A DNA stretch of 44,245 nt from Nocardia takedensis NBRC 100417 (lineage in GTDB: Bacteria; Actinomycetota; Actinomycetes; Mycobacteriales; Mycobacteriaceae), in assembly GCF_000308695.1 (NCBI RefSeq), contig NZ_BAGG01000016.1:1-44245 (forward strand). The letters run 5' to 3'. This document shows positions 1-8,193 of the stretch, piece after piece. How positions within the stretch are numbered: the first letter of the stretch is position 1; each line of letters opens with the position of its first letter. Made by a program: the position numbers and the translations under genes. The notes under the pieces were generated by a model, which was given only the letters and a program-made list of their open reading frames with translations, was not told the DNA's origin and ran no database searches.

Positions 1-639
1 ATAGTGCGGGATGAACGGCCGCTCCCAGGTGCCGGTGGCGTTGATCAGCCCGCGCACGCGGAGGATCTCCGTGACGGCGGTCCCGGCCGCGTGCCTGCTC
101 GCTCCGCCGGTCTCCGCGTGGCGGGGGCTCGTGCTGTCGGCATCTACGCTGGTGGTCCCCACGTTGCCGGTCCCCGGGCTGCCGGTTCCGAGGTTGCCGG
201 TCGCCGCGCCGCCCGCGCCCGCGCGGTCGGCCCCGGCATCGAGGATCTCCGCCCTGAGGATCTCGCCTCGTCCGTCGCAGCGCTGCCCGTCGGCGGTGCG
301 GTCACAGACCACCGTCACCGACACCTGACGGCGAACCCGCAGGTCGAAGCGTTTCTCGTAGAGCGCGTAGTAGTGCGGGACGGCGGTCGCGGCGGGGACG
401 GCGTCCGCCTCGGGCGGCAGGGTCTCGGCGAAGGACATTCCGGGCAGATCGTGCACCCGGTTGACCGTGCTCAGCGTCAGCGAAGGCCAGCGGAACTGCC
501 AGGCGCCACCCGGTCCGGGGGCGTGGTCGACGATCAGGAAATCCCGTTCGGGGACCAGCCCCAACCTGCGCAGGTGATACCCCGCCGACAGACCGGCTTG
601 ACCGGCGCCGATCACCAGGATGTCGAAATCTGTCGGCAC
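1..639 (-). CDS. Flavin-containing monooxygenase / FAD-dependent oxidoreductase, C-terminally cut by the window edge
   Basis: The reverse strand is open from a GTG at 639 to the window edge (213 codons seen). The N-terminus carries the Rossmann FAD motif VIGAGQAGLSAGYHL at about residues 7-21. It continues with GGAWQFRWPSL, typical of the CzcO/flavoprotein monooxygenase group, and near the edge has an ATGTW-type segment (NATGTWERPFIP) found in FMO and N-hydroxylating families. An FAD- and NAD(P)H-dependent oxygenase is expected; the substrate cannot be told. A glycine-, threonine- and alanine-rich stretch between about residues 135 and 185 looks like a low-complexity insertion before the ATGTW segment, which is unusual for the family. 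The gene is divergent from echA6, with about 90 bases between starts. Family call is secure; start and substrate are not. Confidence 0.85.
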   Translation of the reverse strand, partial: MPTDFDILVIGAGQAGLSAGYHLRRLGLVPERDFLIVDHAPGPGGAWQFRWPSLTLSTVNRVHDLPGMSFAETLPPEADAVPAATAVPHYYALYEKRFDLRVRRQVSVTVVCDRTADGQRCDGRGEILRAEILDAGADRAGAGGAATGNLGTGSPGTGNVGTTSVDADSTSPRHAETGGASRHAAGTAVTEILRVRGLINATGTWERPFIPHY

Positions 640-730
640 AGCCGCCGATGCTATCGGCCTTCACGAGGGTGTGCGCTGTGCTGTGGCACAGTGAAGATGA
701 CCGAAGGACACGGCGAGTTGGGGAGGATGC

Positions 731-1459
731 ATGCTCGGAGTCGGCCGCGACGGTGACGTTGTCACCATCGAACTCCAGCGCGAGGAACGTCGCAACGCGC
801 TCAACGGCGAACTGGTGGGGTTGGTGCGCGAGGCGGTGCTCGCCGCGGTCGCCGACGGCGCGCGGGTGATCGTGCTGACCGGGCGGGGGCCCATCTTCAG
901 CGCGGGCGCGGACCTGTCGGGGGTGTACTCGGACGATTTCCTCGACGGGCTGATGGACATGCTGCACACCGTCGAGTCGCTGCCCATCCCGGTGATCTCG
1001 GCGATCAACGGCGGCGCGCTGGGCGCGGGGGTGCAGTTGGCGATGGCCTCGGACCTGCGGGTGATCGCGCCCGACGCCTACATCGCGATCCCGGCGGCCA
1101 AGCTCGGCATCTCGGTGGACCGCTGGACGGTACGCCGGTTGGCCTCGCTGATCGGCGGTGGCCCGGCCCGTACGATCCTGCTCGGCGCGGAGACGATCTC
1201 GGCCGCCGACGCCTACACCTTCGGTTTCGCCAACCGCGTCGGCACCTTGGCCGACGCGCAGGCGTGGGCGAAATCCATCGCCGAACTCGCTCCGTTGTCG
1301 TTGCGTCACATGAAGCTGGTGTTCAATGACGACGGGACCCGCGAACCCGAGTCCGCGCAGCAGCGCGCGGCCCTGCAAGCGGCCTGGACCAGCGACGACG
1401 CCAAAGAAGGGCGGCTGGCCAGGCAGGAGAAGCGTTCGGCGAGATTCATCGGTCGTTGA
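731..1459 (+). CDS. echA6: Crotonase-family protein EchA6-like, probably non-catalytic acyl-CoA binder
   Basis: 242 residues, a full-length crotonase fold. It resembles M. tuberculosis EchA6 along its length: VTIELQREERRNALN at the N-terminus, the oxyanion region SAGADLSG at about 57-64, and GTLADAQAWA near residue 175. The two catalytic glutamates of enoyl-CoA hydratases are absent: the usual G-x-C-E-L-A reads GAGVQLA, and the usual Q-P-E reads IPAAKLG. EchA6 has been described as an acyl-CoA-binding protein feeding long-chain acyl-CoA to FAS-II for mycolate synthesis rather than as a hydratase, and the same role is inferred here. The ATG is preceded by GGGGAGG five bases upstream. The next gene starts about 27 bases after the stop, so the two are probably co-transcribed. 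Confidence 0.88.
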   Translation: MLGVGRDGDVVTIELQREERRNALNGELVGLVREAVLAAVADGARVIVLTGRGPIFSAGADLSGVYSDDFLDGLMDMLHTVESLPIPVISAINGGALGAGVQLAMASDLRVIAPDAYIAIPAAKLGISVDRWTVRRLASLIGGGPARTILLGAETISAADAYTFGFANRVGTLADAQAWAKSIAELAPLSLRHMKLVFNDDGTREPESAQQRAALQAAWTSDDAKEGRLARQEKRSARFIGR

Positions 1460-1485
1460 GGGGGAGTGAGGACGGGCAGATCACC

Positions 1486-2628
1486 ATGACGAATGTGCGC
1501 AAGATCCTCGGTGTCGCCGCGGGAGCCGTCGGGCTCACATGGGTGGTGCGCGCCGTCTGGGACATTCCCTCGGCGATCGGCGCGGCGATGCCCGCGATCC
1601 AGCCGGGCGTGACCGGGACGGCCACCTACCGCAACAAGCAGTTCCACAACAGCGAGCCGAGCAGTCAGATCGTGGGTTCGGTGCCCGGTCTGCTGTACTC
1701 GGCCCTGACCAGGCGCAACCTGGGGCGTCCGCGCAACCCGGTGCCGCTGCGCACCCCGGAACTGCCGGAGCGGGCCGCCGAGCTGGCCGTCACCTGGTTC
1801 GGGCACGCCACCGCGCTGATCGAGGTCGACGGCTACCGGGTGCTCACCGATCCCGTGTGGAGCGAACGGGTTTCGCCGTCGGCGCTGGTCGGCCCGGCCC
1901 GACTGCATCCGACGCCGGTCGCGCTGACCGATCTGCCGCCGATCGACGCGGTGATCATCTCCCACGACCACTACGACCACCTGGATCGCGCGACGGTGAT
2001 GGGTCTGGTGGCCGCGCAGTCCGCGCCGTTCCTCGTGCCGCTGGGCATCGGCGCGCATCTGCGGCACTGGGGTGTGCCCGAGCAGCGGATCGTGGAGTTG
2101 GACTGGGGCAAGTCGGTGTCGCTCTCGGCGCTCGGTCGCGACCGTGACGGCGTCGACCTGGTGCTGACCTGCACCGAGGCCAGGCATTTCTCCGGGCGCG
2201 GTCTGATCCGCAACACCACGCTGTGGGCGTCGTGGTCGCTGATCGGCCCGACCCGTCGCGTGTATTTCGGCGGCGACACCGGCTACACGAAGGCGTTCGC
2301 CGAGGCGGGCGCGGCCCACGGCCCGTTCGACCTGACGTTGCTGCCCATCGGCGCCTACGACGAGCACTGGCCCGACGTGCACATGAATCCCGAGGAATCG
2401 GTGCGCGCGCACGCCGATCTGTGCGTCGGTGACCCAGGTCACGGACTGCTCGTGCCGATCCACTGGGCCACCTTCAACCTGGCGTTCCACCGCTGGTCGG
2501 AACCGGTGCGCCGGATGGTGCGGGCGGCCGGGGCGGCGGGCACCGCCGTCGCCGTGCCGATGCCGGGCCAGCGTCTCGATCCCGCGGTACTCCCGCCGCG
2601 CTCGGCGTGGTGGGAAGATGTGGGGTGA
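1486..2628 (+). CDS. Metallo-beta-lactamase-fold hydrolase, NAPE-PLD/UlaG-like, membrane-anchored
   Basis: 380 residues. A hydrophobic segment near residues 7-25 (ILGVAAGAVGLTWVVRAVW) looks like a signal anchor. The catalytic domain begins with VTWFGHATALIEVDG and has the zinc-binding HxHxDH motif ISHDHYDHLDR. Later conserved pieces are YFGGDTGYT (metal-ligand Asp) and PIHWATFNLAFH (final His). This matches the family of N-acyl-phosphatidylethanolamine phospholipase D and related actinobacterial hydrolases; a phosphodiester or lipid substrate is inferred. A TTG at 1456 overlapping the echA6 stop is in frame, but ATG 1486 starts just before the hydrophobic segment and is preferred. The gene follows echA6, consistent with a lipid-related operon. 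Confidence 0.85.
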   Translation: MTNVRKILGVAAGAVGLTWVVRAVWDIPSAIGAAMPAIQPGVTGTATYRNKQFHNSEPSSQIVGSVPGLLYSALTRRNLGRPRNPVPLRTPELPERAAELAVTWFGHATALIEVDGYRVLTDPVWSERVSPSALVGPARLHPTPVALTDLPPIDAVIISHDHYDHLDRATVMGLVAAQSAPFLVPLGIGAHLRHWGVPEQRIVELDWGKSVSLSALGRDRDGVDLVLTCTEARHFSGRGLIRNTTLWASWSLIGPTRRVYFGGDTGYTKAFAEAGAAHGPFDLTLLPIGAYDEHWPDVHMNPEESVRAHADLCVGDPGHGLLVPIHWATFNLAFHRWSEPVRRMVRAAGAAGTAVAVPMPGQRLDPAVLPPRSAWWEDVG

Positions 2629-2677
2629 GACCACTTCGTCGGCTCGCACCATTCGGCACAACGAGAGGAACGACGGC

Positions 2678-2881
2678 ATGAGTCTGGCAGACAACCTCAA
2701 GGGCCTGATCGGCAAAGGCAAGGACGCCGCGGCCAAGAACGCGCCGAAGATCAACCAAGGCATCGACAAAGCAGGCGCCTTCCTCGACCAGAAGACCAGC
2801 GGCAAGTACTCCGACAAGATCGAGAAGGGCAAGCAGGCCGCCAAGAAGGCGATCCCGCCCGAACAGCACGGACCGCGCTGA
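2678..2881 (+). CDS. Small lysine-rich MT0933 (Rv0909)-type antitoxin-like protein
   Basis: 67 residues, highly charged, no membrane segment. The central block KINQGIDKAGAFLDQKTSGK followed by YSDKIEKG matches the MT0933/Rv0909 antitoxin family, whose hallmark is a D-K-A-G-x-x-x-D-x-K-T-x-G-K-Y core. The ATG at 2678 is preceded by an AGAGGAA sequence. No toxin-like gene lies next to it; ligD follows 15 bases after the stop. Related proteins are common as orphans in Nocardia and Mycobacterium, so antitoxin activity is only inferred from the family name. A paralogue lies just beyond ligD at 5240. Confidence 0.8.
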   Translation: MSLADNLKGLIGKGKDAAAKNAPKINQGIDKAGAFLDQKTSGKYSDKIEKGKQAAKKAIPPEQHGPR

Positions 2882-2896
2882 CCCGCGGCGGGCCGG

Positions 2897-5158
2897 GTGG
2901 TGCGGCGACGCTTCGCGGGCGGCCCCGGCGGCCCCGAGGTCGAGGTGGACCTGAGCAACCTCGACAAGGTGCTCTACCCGGCGACAGGGACGACCAAGGG
3001 CGAGGTCATCGCCTACTACACCGCGATCACCTCCGCGATGCTCCCGCACATCGCGGGGCGTCCGGTCACCCGTAAACGCTGGCCCAACGGCGTCGACGAA
3101 CCGTCGTTCTTCGAGAAGAACCTGCCCGGCCACGCCCCGTCCTGGATCGAGCGCCACACCGTCGAGCACTCCGATCGCCGGGTCGTCTACCCGGTGATCG
3201 ACTCCGAGGCCGGTCTCGCCTGGCTCGGCCAGCAGGCCGCGTTGGAAGTGCACGTGCCGCAGTGGCGTTTCGACGGCGACGAGCGCGGCGCGGCCACCCG
3301 GATCGTCTTCGATCTCGACCCCGGCCCCGGCGCAGGCCTCGCCGAATGCGCCCGCGTAGCCGTGCTGGTCCGCGACATCATCGAGCAGATCGACCTGCGC
3401 GCCTTCCCGGTGACCAGCGGCAGCAAAGGCATCCACCTCTATGTGCCGCTGGCGAAGCCGCTGAGTCCGGGCGGGGCCTCGACGGTGGCAAAGCAGATCG
3501 CCGACAATCTGGAGAAACTGCACCCCGACCTGGTGACCGCGACCATGGCCAAGGCGGTGCGCAAGGGCAAGGTCTTCCTGGACTGGAGTCAGAACAATCC
3601 GGCCAAGACCACCATCGCCCCGTATTCGATGCGCGGCCGCGCCGAACCCAACGCCGCCGCACCCCGCACCTGGGCCGAGATCGAGGACGGCGACAGCCTG
3701 CGGCAGTTGCGTTTCGACGAGGTGCTGGCCCGCGTCCGCGACGACGGCGACCTGCTGGCCGATCTCGACCCGCCCGCGCCGGGCGGCGTCGCTCCCGCCG
3801 ACGCGCTCACCCGCTACCGCTCGATGCGCGACCCGTCGCGCACGCCCGAACCGGTGCCCGCCGCCGCGCCCGAGGCCGGCGCCGGGAACCGGTATGTCGT
3901 CCAGGAGCATCACGCGCGGCGCTTGCACTGGGACGTGCGACTCGAACGCGACGGCGTCCTGGTCTCCTGGGCGGTGCCCAAAGGCCCCCCGACCAGTTCC
4001 GACCAGAACCGCCTGGCCGTGCACACCGAAGACCACCCGCTGGAATACCTCGACTTCCACGGCGAGATCCCCAAAGGGGAATACGGCGGCGGCGCGATGA
4101 CGATCTGGGACAGCGGCACCTACGAGACCGAGAAATGGCGCGACGACGAGGTCATCGTCACCTTCTCGGGCACCCGGCTCACCGGCCGCTACGCGCTGAT
4201 CCGCACCAAGGGCGACCAGTGGCTGATGCATCTGATGCGCGACCAGTCGGGAGCCGAGCGTCGCGACGGGGGCGCGCCGTTCCCGCGCGGTCTGTCGCCG
4301 ATGCTGGCCACCTCGGGCGAGGTCGCCGACCTCCCCGACGACGAATGGTGTTTCGAGACCAAATGGGACGGATTCCGGCTCATCGCCGAATTCGACTCGG
4401 GCACGGCGACGCTGCGCAGTCGCGCGGGCAACGTCGTCACCGGCCGGTACCCGGGCGTGGCCGCCGTGGCCGCGGAACTCGAGGGGCACCGGGTCGTCCT
4501 GGACGGGGAAGCCGTCGTCCTTGACGAACACGGCGTCGCCGATCTGTCACTGCTGCAAGCAGATCCGACGCGTGCGGTGCTCGTCGCCTTCGACCTGCTG
4601 TACCTGGACGGCACCTCGCTGCTGCGCAAACGCTTCGCTGACCGCCGCCGCGTCCTCGAAGCACTGGCCGCCACCGCGCCCTCGCTGCTGGTGCCCGACC
4701 AACTGCCCGGCCCCGGCGCTGCCGCCCTCGACCACAGCATCGCCCACGGACTCGAAGGCGTCATCGCCAAACGCCGCGATTCGGTCTACCTGCCCGGCAA
4801 GCGCGGCCACTCCTGGGTCAAGCAACGCAACTGGCAGACCCGGCGGGTCGTCGTCGGCGGTTGGCGACGCAGCACCGCACGGGAATTCAAATCCCTGCTC
4901 GTCGGCGTCGAACACGAGGACGGGCTCTACTATGTGGGCCGCGTCGGCACCGGCTTCGGCGACACCGACCTGCGCGAACTCGCCGGCCGACTGCGTCGCG
5001 GCGAACGCGCCACCAGTCCCTTCGTCAACGACCTCACCACCGAGGAACGCCGCGACGCCGTGTGGGTGACACCGCGCATCGCGGGCACCGTCCGCTACAT
5101 GAACTGGACCGAGGCGGGCCGCCTGTGGCACCCGGCCTGGCTGGGCGAGACCGACTGA
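2897..5158 (+). CDS. ligD: ATP-dependent DNA ligase LigD (polymerase, phosphoesterase and ligase domains)
   Basis: 753 residues in the mycobacterial order Pol-PE-Lig. The polymerase/primase domain (about 12-290) has the metal-binding D139-L-D141 in the FDLDPGPG motif. The 3'-phosphoesterase domain (about 330-440) has H338, H344 and D346 with the spacing seen in characterised LigD PE domains. The ligase domain (about 465-750) has the nucleotidyl-transfer lysine K489 in ETKWDGFRL, and RDSVYLPGKRGHSWVK near its C-terminal part. LigD works with Ku to repair double-strand breaks by non-homologous end joining; no Ku gene lies in the window. Start is a GTG (2897 or 2900) with only a weak ribosome site. 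All three active sites look intact. Confidence 0.95.
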   Translation: MVRRRFAGGPGGPEVEVDLSNLDKVLYPATGTTKGEVIAYYTAITSAMLPHIAGRPVTRKRWPNGVDEPSFFEKNLPGHAPSWIERHTVEHSDRRVVYPVIDSEAGLAWLGQQAALEVHVPQWRFDGDERGAATRIVFDLDPGPGAGLAECARVAVLVRDIIEQIDLRAFPVTSGSKGIHLYVPLAKPLSPGGASTVAKQIADNLEKLHPDLVTATMAKAVRKGKVFLDWSQNNPAKTTIAPYSMRGRAEPNAAAPRTWAEIEDGDSLRQLRFDEVLARVRDDGDLLADLDPPAPGGVAPADALTRYRSMRDPSRTPEPVPAAAPEAGAGNRYVVQEHHARRLHWDVRLERDGVLVSWAVPKGPPTSSDQNRLAVHTEDHPLEYLDFHGEIPKGEYGGGAMTIWDSGTYETEKWRDDEVIVTFSGTRLTGRYALIRTKGDQWLMHLMRDQSGAERRDGGAPFPRGLSPMLATSGEVADLPDDEWCFETKWDGFRLIAEFDSGTATLRSRAGNVVTGRYPGVAAVAAELEGHRVVLDGEAVVLDEHGVADLSLLQADPTRAVLVAFDLLYLDGTSLLRKRFADRRRVLEALAATAPSLLVPDQLPGPGAAALDHSIAHGLEGVIAKRRDSVYLPGKRGHSWVKQRNWQTRRVVVGGWRRSTAREFKSLLVGVEHEDGLYYVGRVGTGFGDTDLRELAGRLRRGERATSPFVNDLTTEERRDAVWVTPRIAGTVRYMNWTEAGRLWHPAWLGETD

Positions 5159-5239
5159 TCGCGCGTAGTTAGCCGAACCCCTTCGATGCGGGCTCGGTAT
5201 CGTGGAAACGCTGTGCCCCCACGAGAATCAGGAGTACCG

Positions 5240-5416
5240 GTGGACTTCAAGAACCTGGCAGGCAAGGCGATGGCCCTGGCCCGCGAGAACGCCGACAAAC
5301 TCGACCCGGTCATCGACAAGGCCGGTGACCTGGTCGATCAGAAGACCGACGGCAAATACGCCGACAAGGTCGACTCGGTCCAGGACGCCGCCCGCAAGGC
5401 CATCGACGAGAAGTGA
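5240..5416 (+). CDS. Small MT0933 (Rv0909)-type antitoxin-like protein, paralogue of 2678-2881
   Basis: 58 residues starting at a GTG with AGGAG five bases upstream. It has the same core as the gene before ligD: DPVIDKAGDLVDQKTDGK then YADKVDSVQDAARKAI. It is acidic at both ends and has no membrane segment. The gene lies 81 bases after ligD on the same strand, so ligD is bracketed by two members of one small family. No toxin partner is visible. Family assignment is good; function is unknown. Confidence 0.8.
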   Translation: MDFKNLAGKAMALARENADKLDPVIDKAGDLVDQKTDGKYADKVDSVQDAARKAIDEK

Positions 5417-5837
5417 GGCCCCGATCGCGGTGACGTTGCCCGGTCGGGTGGCGGATGCCGCGATCGAGCACGCGGCGGGCGGCTATCCGGTCGCCCGGCA
5501 CCGACCGGTGGAGTCCCGGAGAGCACGCGGTTGAGCGACAGCGTCGGAAATGTGCCGTCGGCGGTGATTGCGCCGCGCTCGAGCGGTGGAACTGTCGCGG
5601 CTGATCGGTGAGCGGGGCAGGCGGCCGGATGGCCGAATAGGTGGACTGCTCGTGCCGGGCGCTCGGCCCGGGTGGCCGGGGGCTTTGGACGGGGTGGTGA
5701 TGTTGACCTGGGTCGCCCGGGGTGGCTGATGCGGTCGATGGTCGAGCTCGTCGGCTTCTCGGTCATGTGAGGTCCGTCGGGGTGGGGGTCGCCTGGGGGC
5801 GCTGCCGGGTAGGGGTGGTCGACGCAGGGGTTCTCGG
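5417..5837. other. Intergenic, no gene seen
   Basis: About 420 bases between the MT0933-type gene and the convergent TetR gene. Reading frames here are high-GC shadows without recognisable protein features. The sequence TTCTCGGTCA recurs at about 5756 and 5832. No clear terminator was found. Confidence 0.6.
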
Positions 5838-6722
5838 TCAGGTGAACCGATCGGGGGCGGCGAGGCGGCGGCGGTGGGCCTTCTGGCGGCAGGCCGGTGA
5901 GCAGTAGCGGGCCGGTCGGCCGGTGGGGGAGCGGCGCAGTTCGGCGGCGCAGATCGGGCAGCGTTGTTCCGCGAGTTCCGCGCGACCGGTTTCGTCACTC
6001 GGGCGAGTTCCGTTACGGCGATCCGCGGCGAAGACCTGTCCGTCAGCGGCGTCGCGGAGGGGCTGTCCAACAAGGCTCGCGGTGGTCCGCGCGGGATTCG
6101 CCGTGGTGGCGATCTGCTCGGAGCGGGGCTCGCGCAGCGCCTCGAGCACCACTCGGGCCGGGTGGCTCAAGGTCTGCCCGCCACCCGTGGCGCGTTGGAT
6201 GGCAACGCATCCCACGAACAGGGCGAGCAGGTCGGGGACGGTGAGATCCGGCCGGATCGAGCCCTCGCGCTGTCCGGCGACCAGCAGCGCAGCCAGGGCG
6301 CGTTCGAAGCGTTCGCCCGCGTCGCGGACCAGGGGGCGCGGCCAACCGTCGTCGGCTTCGAGCAGGTCGCACAGGGCCTTGTTGCCCGGTGTGCGGACGA
6401 CCAGCAGCGCGCAGAATTCGAGGAGCGCGGCGCCCGCGTCGGGTGCGCCGCGGAAACGCAGCGCGGTCGCGGTCAGGCCGTCGACGCGCTGTTCCAGAAC
6501 CGCCTCCAGCAGCGCGATCTTGGTGGGGAAATGGCGGTGCACGGTCCCCGCGCCGACACCCGCGCGGCGGGCGATCTCGGCCAACGACACCGAAGTGCCC
6601 GATTGGGCGAAGGCGCGCTGCGCGGCGGTCAATACCAAGGCGCGGTTGCGGCGGGCGTCGGTGCGCGCGTTGGCCCGGGTTTCGTCACGCGGCGCTACGG
6701 CGGCGGACTTCCGTTCGGGCAC
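5838..6722 (-). CDS. TetR/AcrR-family repressor with a C-terminal Cys4 zinc-binding tail
   Basis: 294 residues from a GTG at 6722 with AGGAG five bases upstream. An N-terminal helix-turn-helix (about residues 25-70: AFAQSGTSVSLAEIARRAGV then GAGTVHRHFPTK) is typical of TetR. The ligand-binding region runs to about residue 195. A linker follows, then a C-terminal segment with CPIC about 16 residues before YCSPACRQKAHRRR, a four-cysteine zinc-ribbon-like module; similar cysteine modules occur on other actinobacterial TetR proteins. The gene is divergent from the NmrA-like reductase at 6784, and a perfect palindrome lies between the two starts, so it very likely represses both itself and that gene. 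The ligand is unknown. A larger in-frame ORF runs upstream to 7016 but crosses the operator and the neighbour and is rejected. Confidence 0.88.
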   Translation of the reverse strand: MPERKSAAVAPRDETRANARTDARRNRALVLTAAQRAFAQSGTSVSLAEIARRAGVGAGTVHRHFPTKIALLEAVLEQRVDGLTATALRFRGAPDAGAALLEFCALLVVRTPGNKALCDLLEADDGWPRPLVRDAGERFERALAALLVAGQREGSIRPDLTVPDLLALFVGCVAIQRATGGGQTLSHPARVVLEALREPRSEQIATTANPARTTASLVGQPLRDAADGQVFAADRRNGTRPSDETGRAELAEQRCPICAAELRRSPTGRPARYCSPACRQKAHRRRLAAPDRFT

Positions 6723-6741
6723 GGGCACTCCTAACGTCCGA

Positions 6742-6763
6742 AATCGGGTCGACCGACCCGATT
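6742..6763. promoter_or_regulatory. Perfect inverted repeat, likely TetR operator
   Basis: AATCGGGTCG and CGACCCGATT are exact reverse complements separated by two bases (10+2+10). The site sits in the 61-base divergent gap between the TetR start (6722) and the NmrA-like start (6784). Size, symmetry and place are those of a TetR-family operator controlling both promoters. Confidence 0.85.
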
Positions 6764-6783
6764 CTATCGAGAGGCAGACCACC

Positions 6784-7677
6784 ATGTCCGTATCGCAAGC
6801 GCCGGTCCTGGTCACCGGAGTGACCGGCAACCAAGGCGGCGCGACCGCTCGACTCCTGCTCACCGAGGGGGTCGCCGTTCGCGCTCTGGTTCGCGATCCC
6901 GCCGCTCCCGTCGCACGCGAACTCGCCGCGCTCGGAGCCGAACTCGCGGTGGGCGACTTCGACGACCCCGACTCGCTGGCCGCCGCCACCGCGGGCGCGC
7001 GCGCCGTCTTCGGCATGCCGCCCGCGACCTACGGTCCCGGCGGCTGGGATGTCGAAGTCGAGGCGCGGCGCGGGATCGCGCTGGTCGAGGCCGCGGTCCG
7101 CGCGGAGGTCGAGCAGTTCGTGTTCAGCGGCGTCGCCACTTTCACCGGCCCGCATCGCGGTGCGGCGGGCAAGGAACGCATCGAGGAGCACGTCGTCGCC
7201 AGCGGTCTGCGTTACACGCTGCTGCGGCCGGTGCGCTTCATGGAGAACTACTTGTCCGTCGGATTCCCGATCGACGGCGTGACCGGCGGCGTGCACCGCC
7301 ACCTGTTCCCGACCGACCGCCCGACCCAGATGATCGCTGTCGCCGATATCGCCGTCTTCGCCGCGCTGGCGTTCGCCGACCCGGACGGATTCCACGGCCG
7401 CGTCCTCGAATTGGCGGGCGACGCGGTCACCATGGGCGACGCCGCCGCCGCCATCGCCGCCGCCACCGGCCACCCCCTGCGCTACTCGGAACTCACCGAA
7501 GCCCAAGCCGACGAACTCGGCCCCGACATCGGCGCGGTCTGGCGACGCACCCGCGAAGGCGACGGCTGGCACGCCGACATCCCCGCCCTCCGCGAAATCC
7601 ACCCCGGCCTGCGCACTTTCACCGACTGGCTCACCGAATCCGGCGCCGACCGCCTGAAGCCGCTGCTCGCGGGCTGA
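6784..7677 (+). CDS. NmrA-like NAD(P)-binding reductase (atypical short-chain dehydrogenase)
   Basis: 297 residues. The N-terminus has the nucleotide-binding motif LVTGVTGNQGGATARLL at about 9-25, the NmrA/HSCARG form of the glycine-rich loop. VFGMPP at about 77 and FVFSGVATF at about 115 follow the fold; the classical YxxxK pair is not evident, as usual for NmrA-like proteins. It probably acts as an NAD(P)H-dependent quinone or xenobiotic reductase or a redox sensor. It is divergent from the TetR gene across a palindromic operator and so is presumably induced when that repressor binds its ligand. The frame stays open beyond the TGA for 55 codons with repeats of the C-terminal sequence (see the repeat at 7656). 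Confidence 0.87.
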   Translation: MSVSQAPVLVTGVTGNQGGATARLLLTEGVAVRALVRDPAAPVARELAALGAELAVGDFDDPDSLAAATAGARAVFGMPPATYGPGGWDVEVEARRGIALVEAAVRAEVEQFVFSGVATFTGPHRGAAGKERIEEHVVASGLRYTLLRPVRFMENYLSVGFPIDGVTGGVHRHLFPTDRPTQMIAVADIAVFAALAFADPDGFHGRVLELAGDAVTMGDAAAAIAAATGHPLRYSELTEAQADELGPDIGAVWRRTREGDGWHADIPALREIHPGLRTFTDWLTESGADRLKPLLAG

Positions 7678-7845
7678 CGGCGTGACGGACTCGCCGGGCA
7701 GGCGGGCCGCTTGGAGGCGCTTCTTGCGGGCTGGCTGCGTGACCAGGCTTGCCGGGGCTGCCTGGGTCCGCTGCCGGCGGGCCAGCTGCGCGACCGGCTC
7801 CTCGGCTCCGGCGCGGACCGCCAGAACCCGCCGCCGGCGGCCTGA
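7656..7845 (+). repeat. In-frame degenerate repeat of the NmrA gene's 3' end
   Basis: Past the stop at 7675-7677 the same frame is open to a TGA at 7843-7845. It spells two degenerate copies of the gene's last codons: LKPLLAG-stop-RRD, LEALLAGWLRD, LGPLPAGQLRD. Spacing is 57 then 51 bases, both multiples of three. At the position of the stop TGA the second copy has TGG (Trp). This looks like an ancestral longer C-terminus or 3'-end duplication cut short by TGG to TGA. Confidence 0.6.
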
Positions 7846-8193
7846 GCAACGCCGGTGCTGCATCCCGGAGGCCCGCTCACCCGGGGCCGGGAGGAAGTGG
7901 CATCGTTGCGAACCCGTGCGGAAACCTGCGGAAGCGTTGTAACGCAAGCGAAGTAGGTGCGCGAGTCGGCAGCCGGGATGCCGCGCTCGTGAAAGTCGCG
8001 GCCGGTGTTCGTGGCGAGATGGTCGTCGCCGGCGCGTAACCCCTAGCCGCCGAATCGATGTCCGCACAGAGGGCGAACCCCGGCGAGTGCGGTGCCCGTC
8101 CGCTGACCCGTAGCCACGGGGCGGTACGCGGGCGTACCGTCGGGGGATCGTCGAGGTGGGGTCGACGCCTCGCCAGGGATGGGAGGGTGCGCG
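7846..8193. other. Intergenic, no gene seen
   Basis: About 350 bases before the lipase gene, with a less GC-rich patch near 7900-7960. No open frame has coding character and no clear promoter or terminator motif stands out apart from the lipase ribosome site. Confidence 0.5.

Noticed and set aside
302..1378. Long reverse frame across the monooxygenase start and echA6
   Set aside because: Arginine/histidine-rich shadow of two well-supported genes with no protein features.
2474..4531. 685-codon reverse frame inside ligD
   Set aside because: Antisense shadow; ligD has all its active sites on the other strand.
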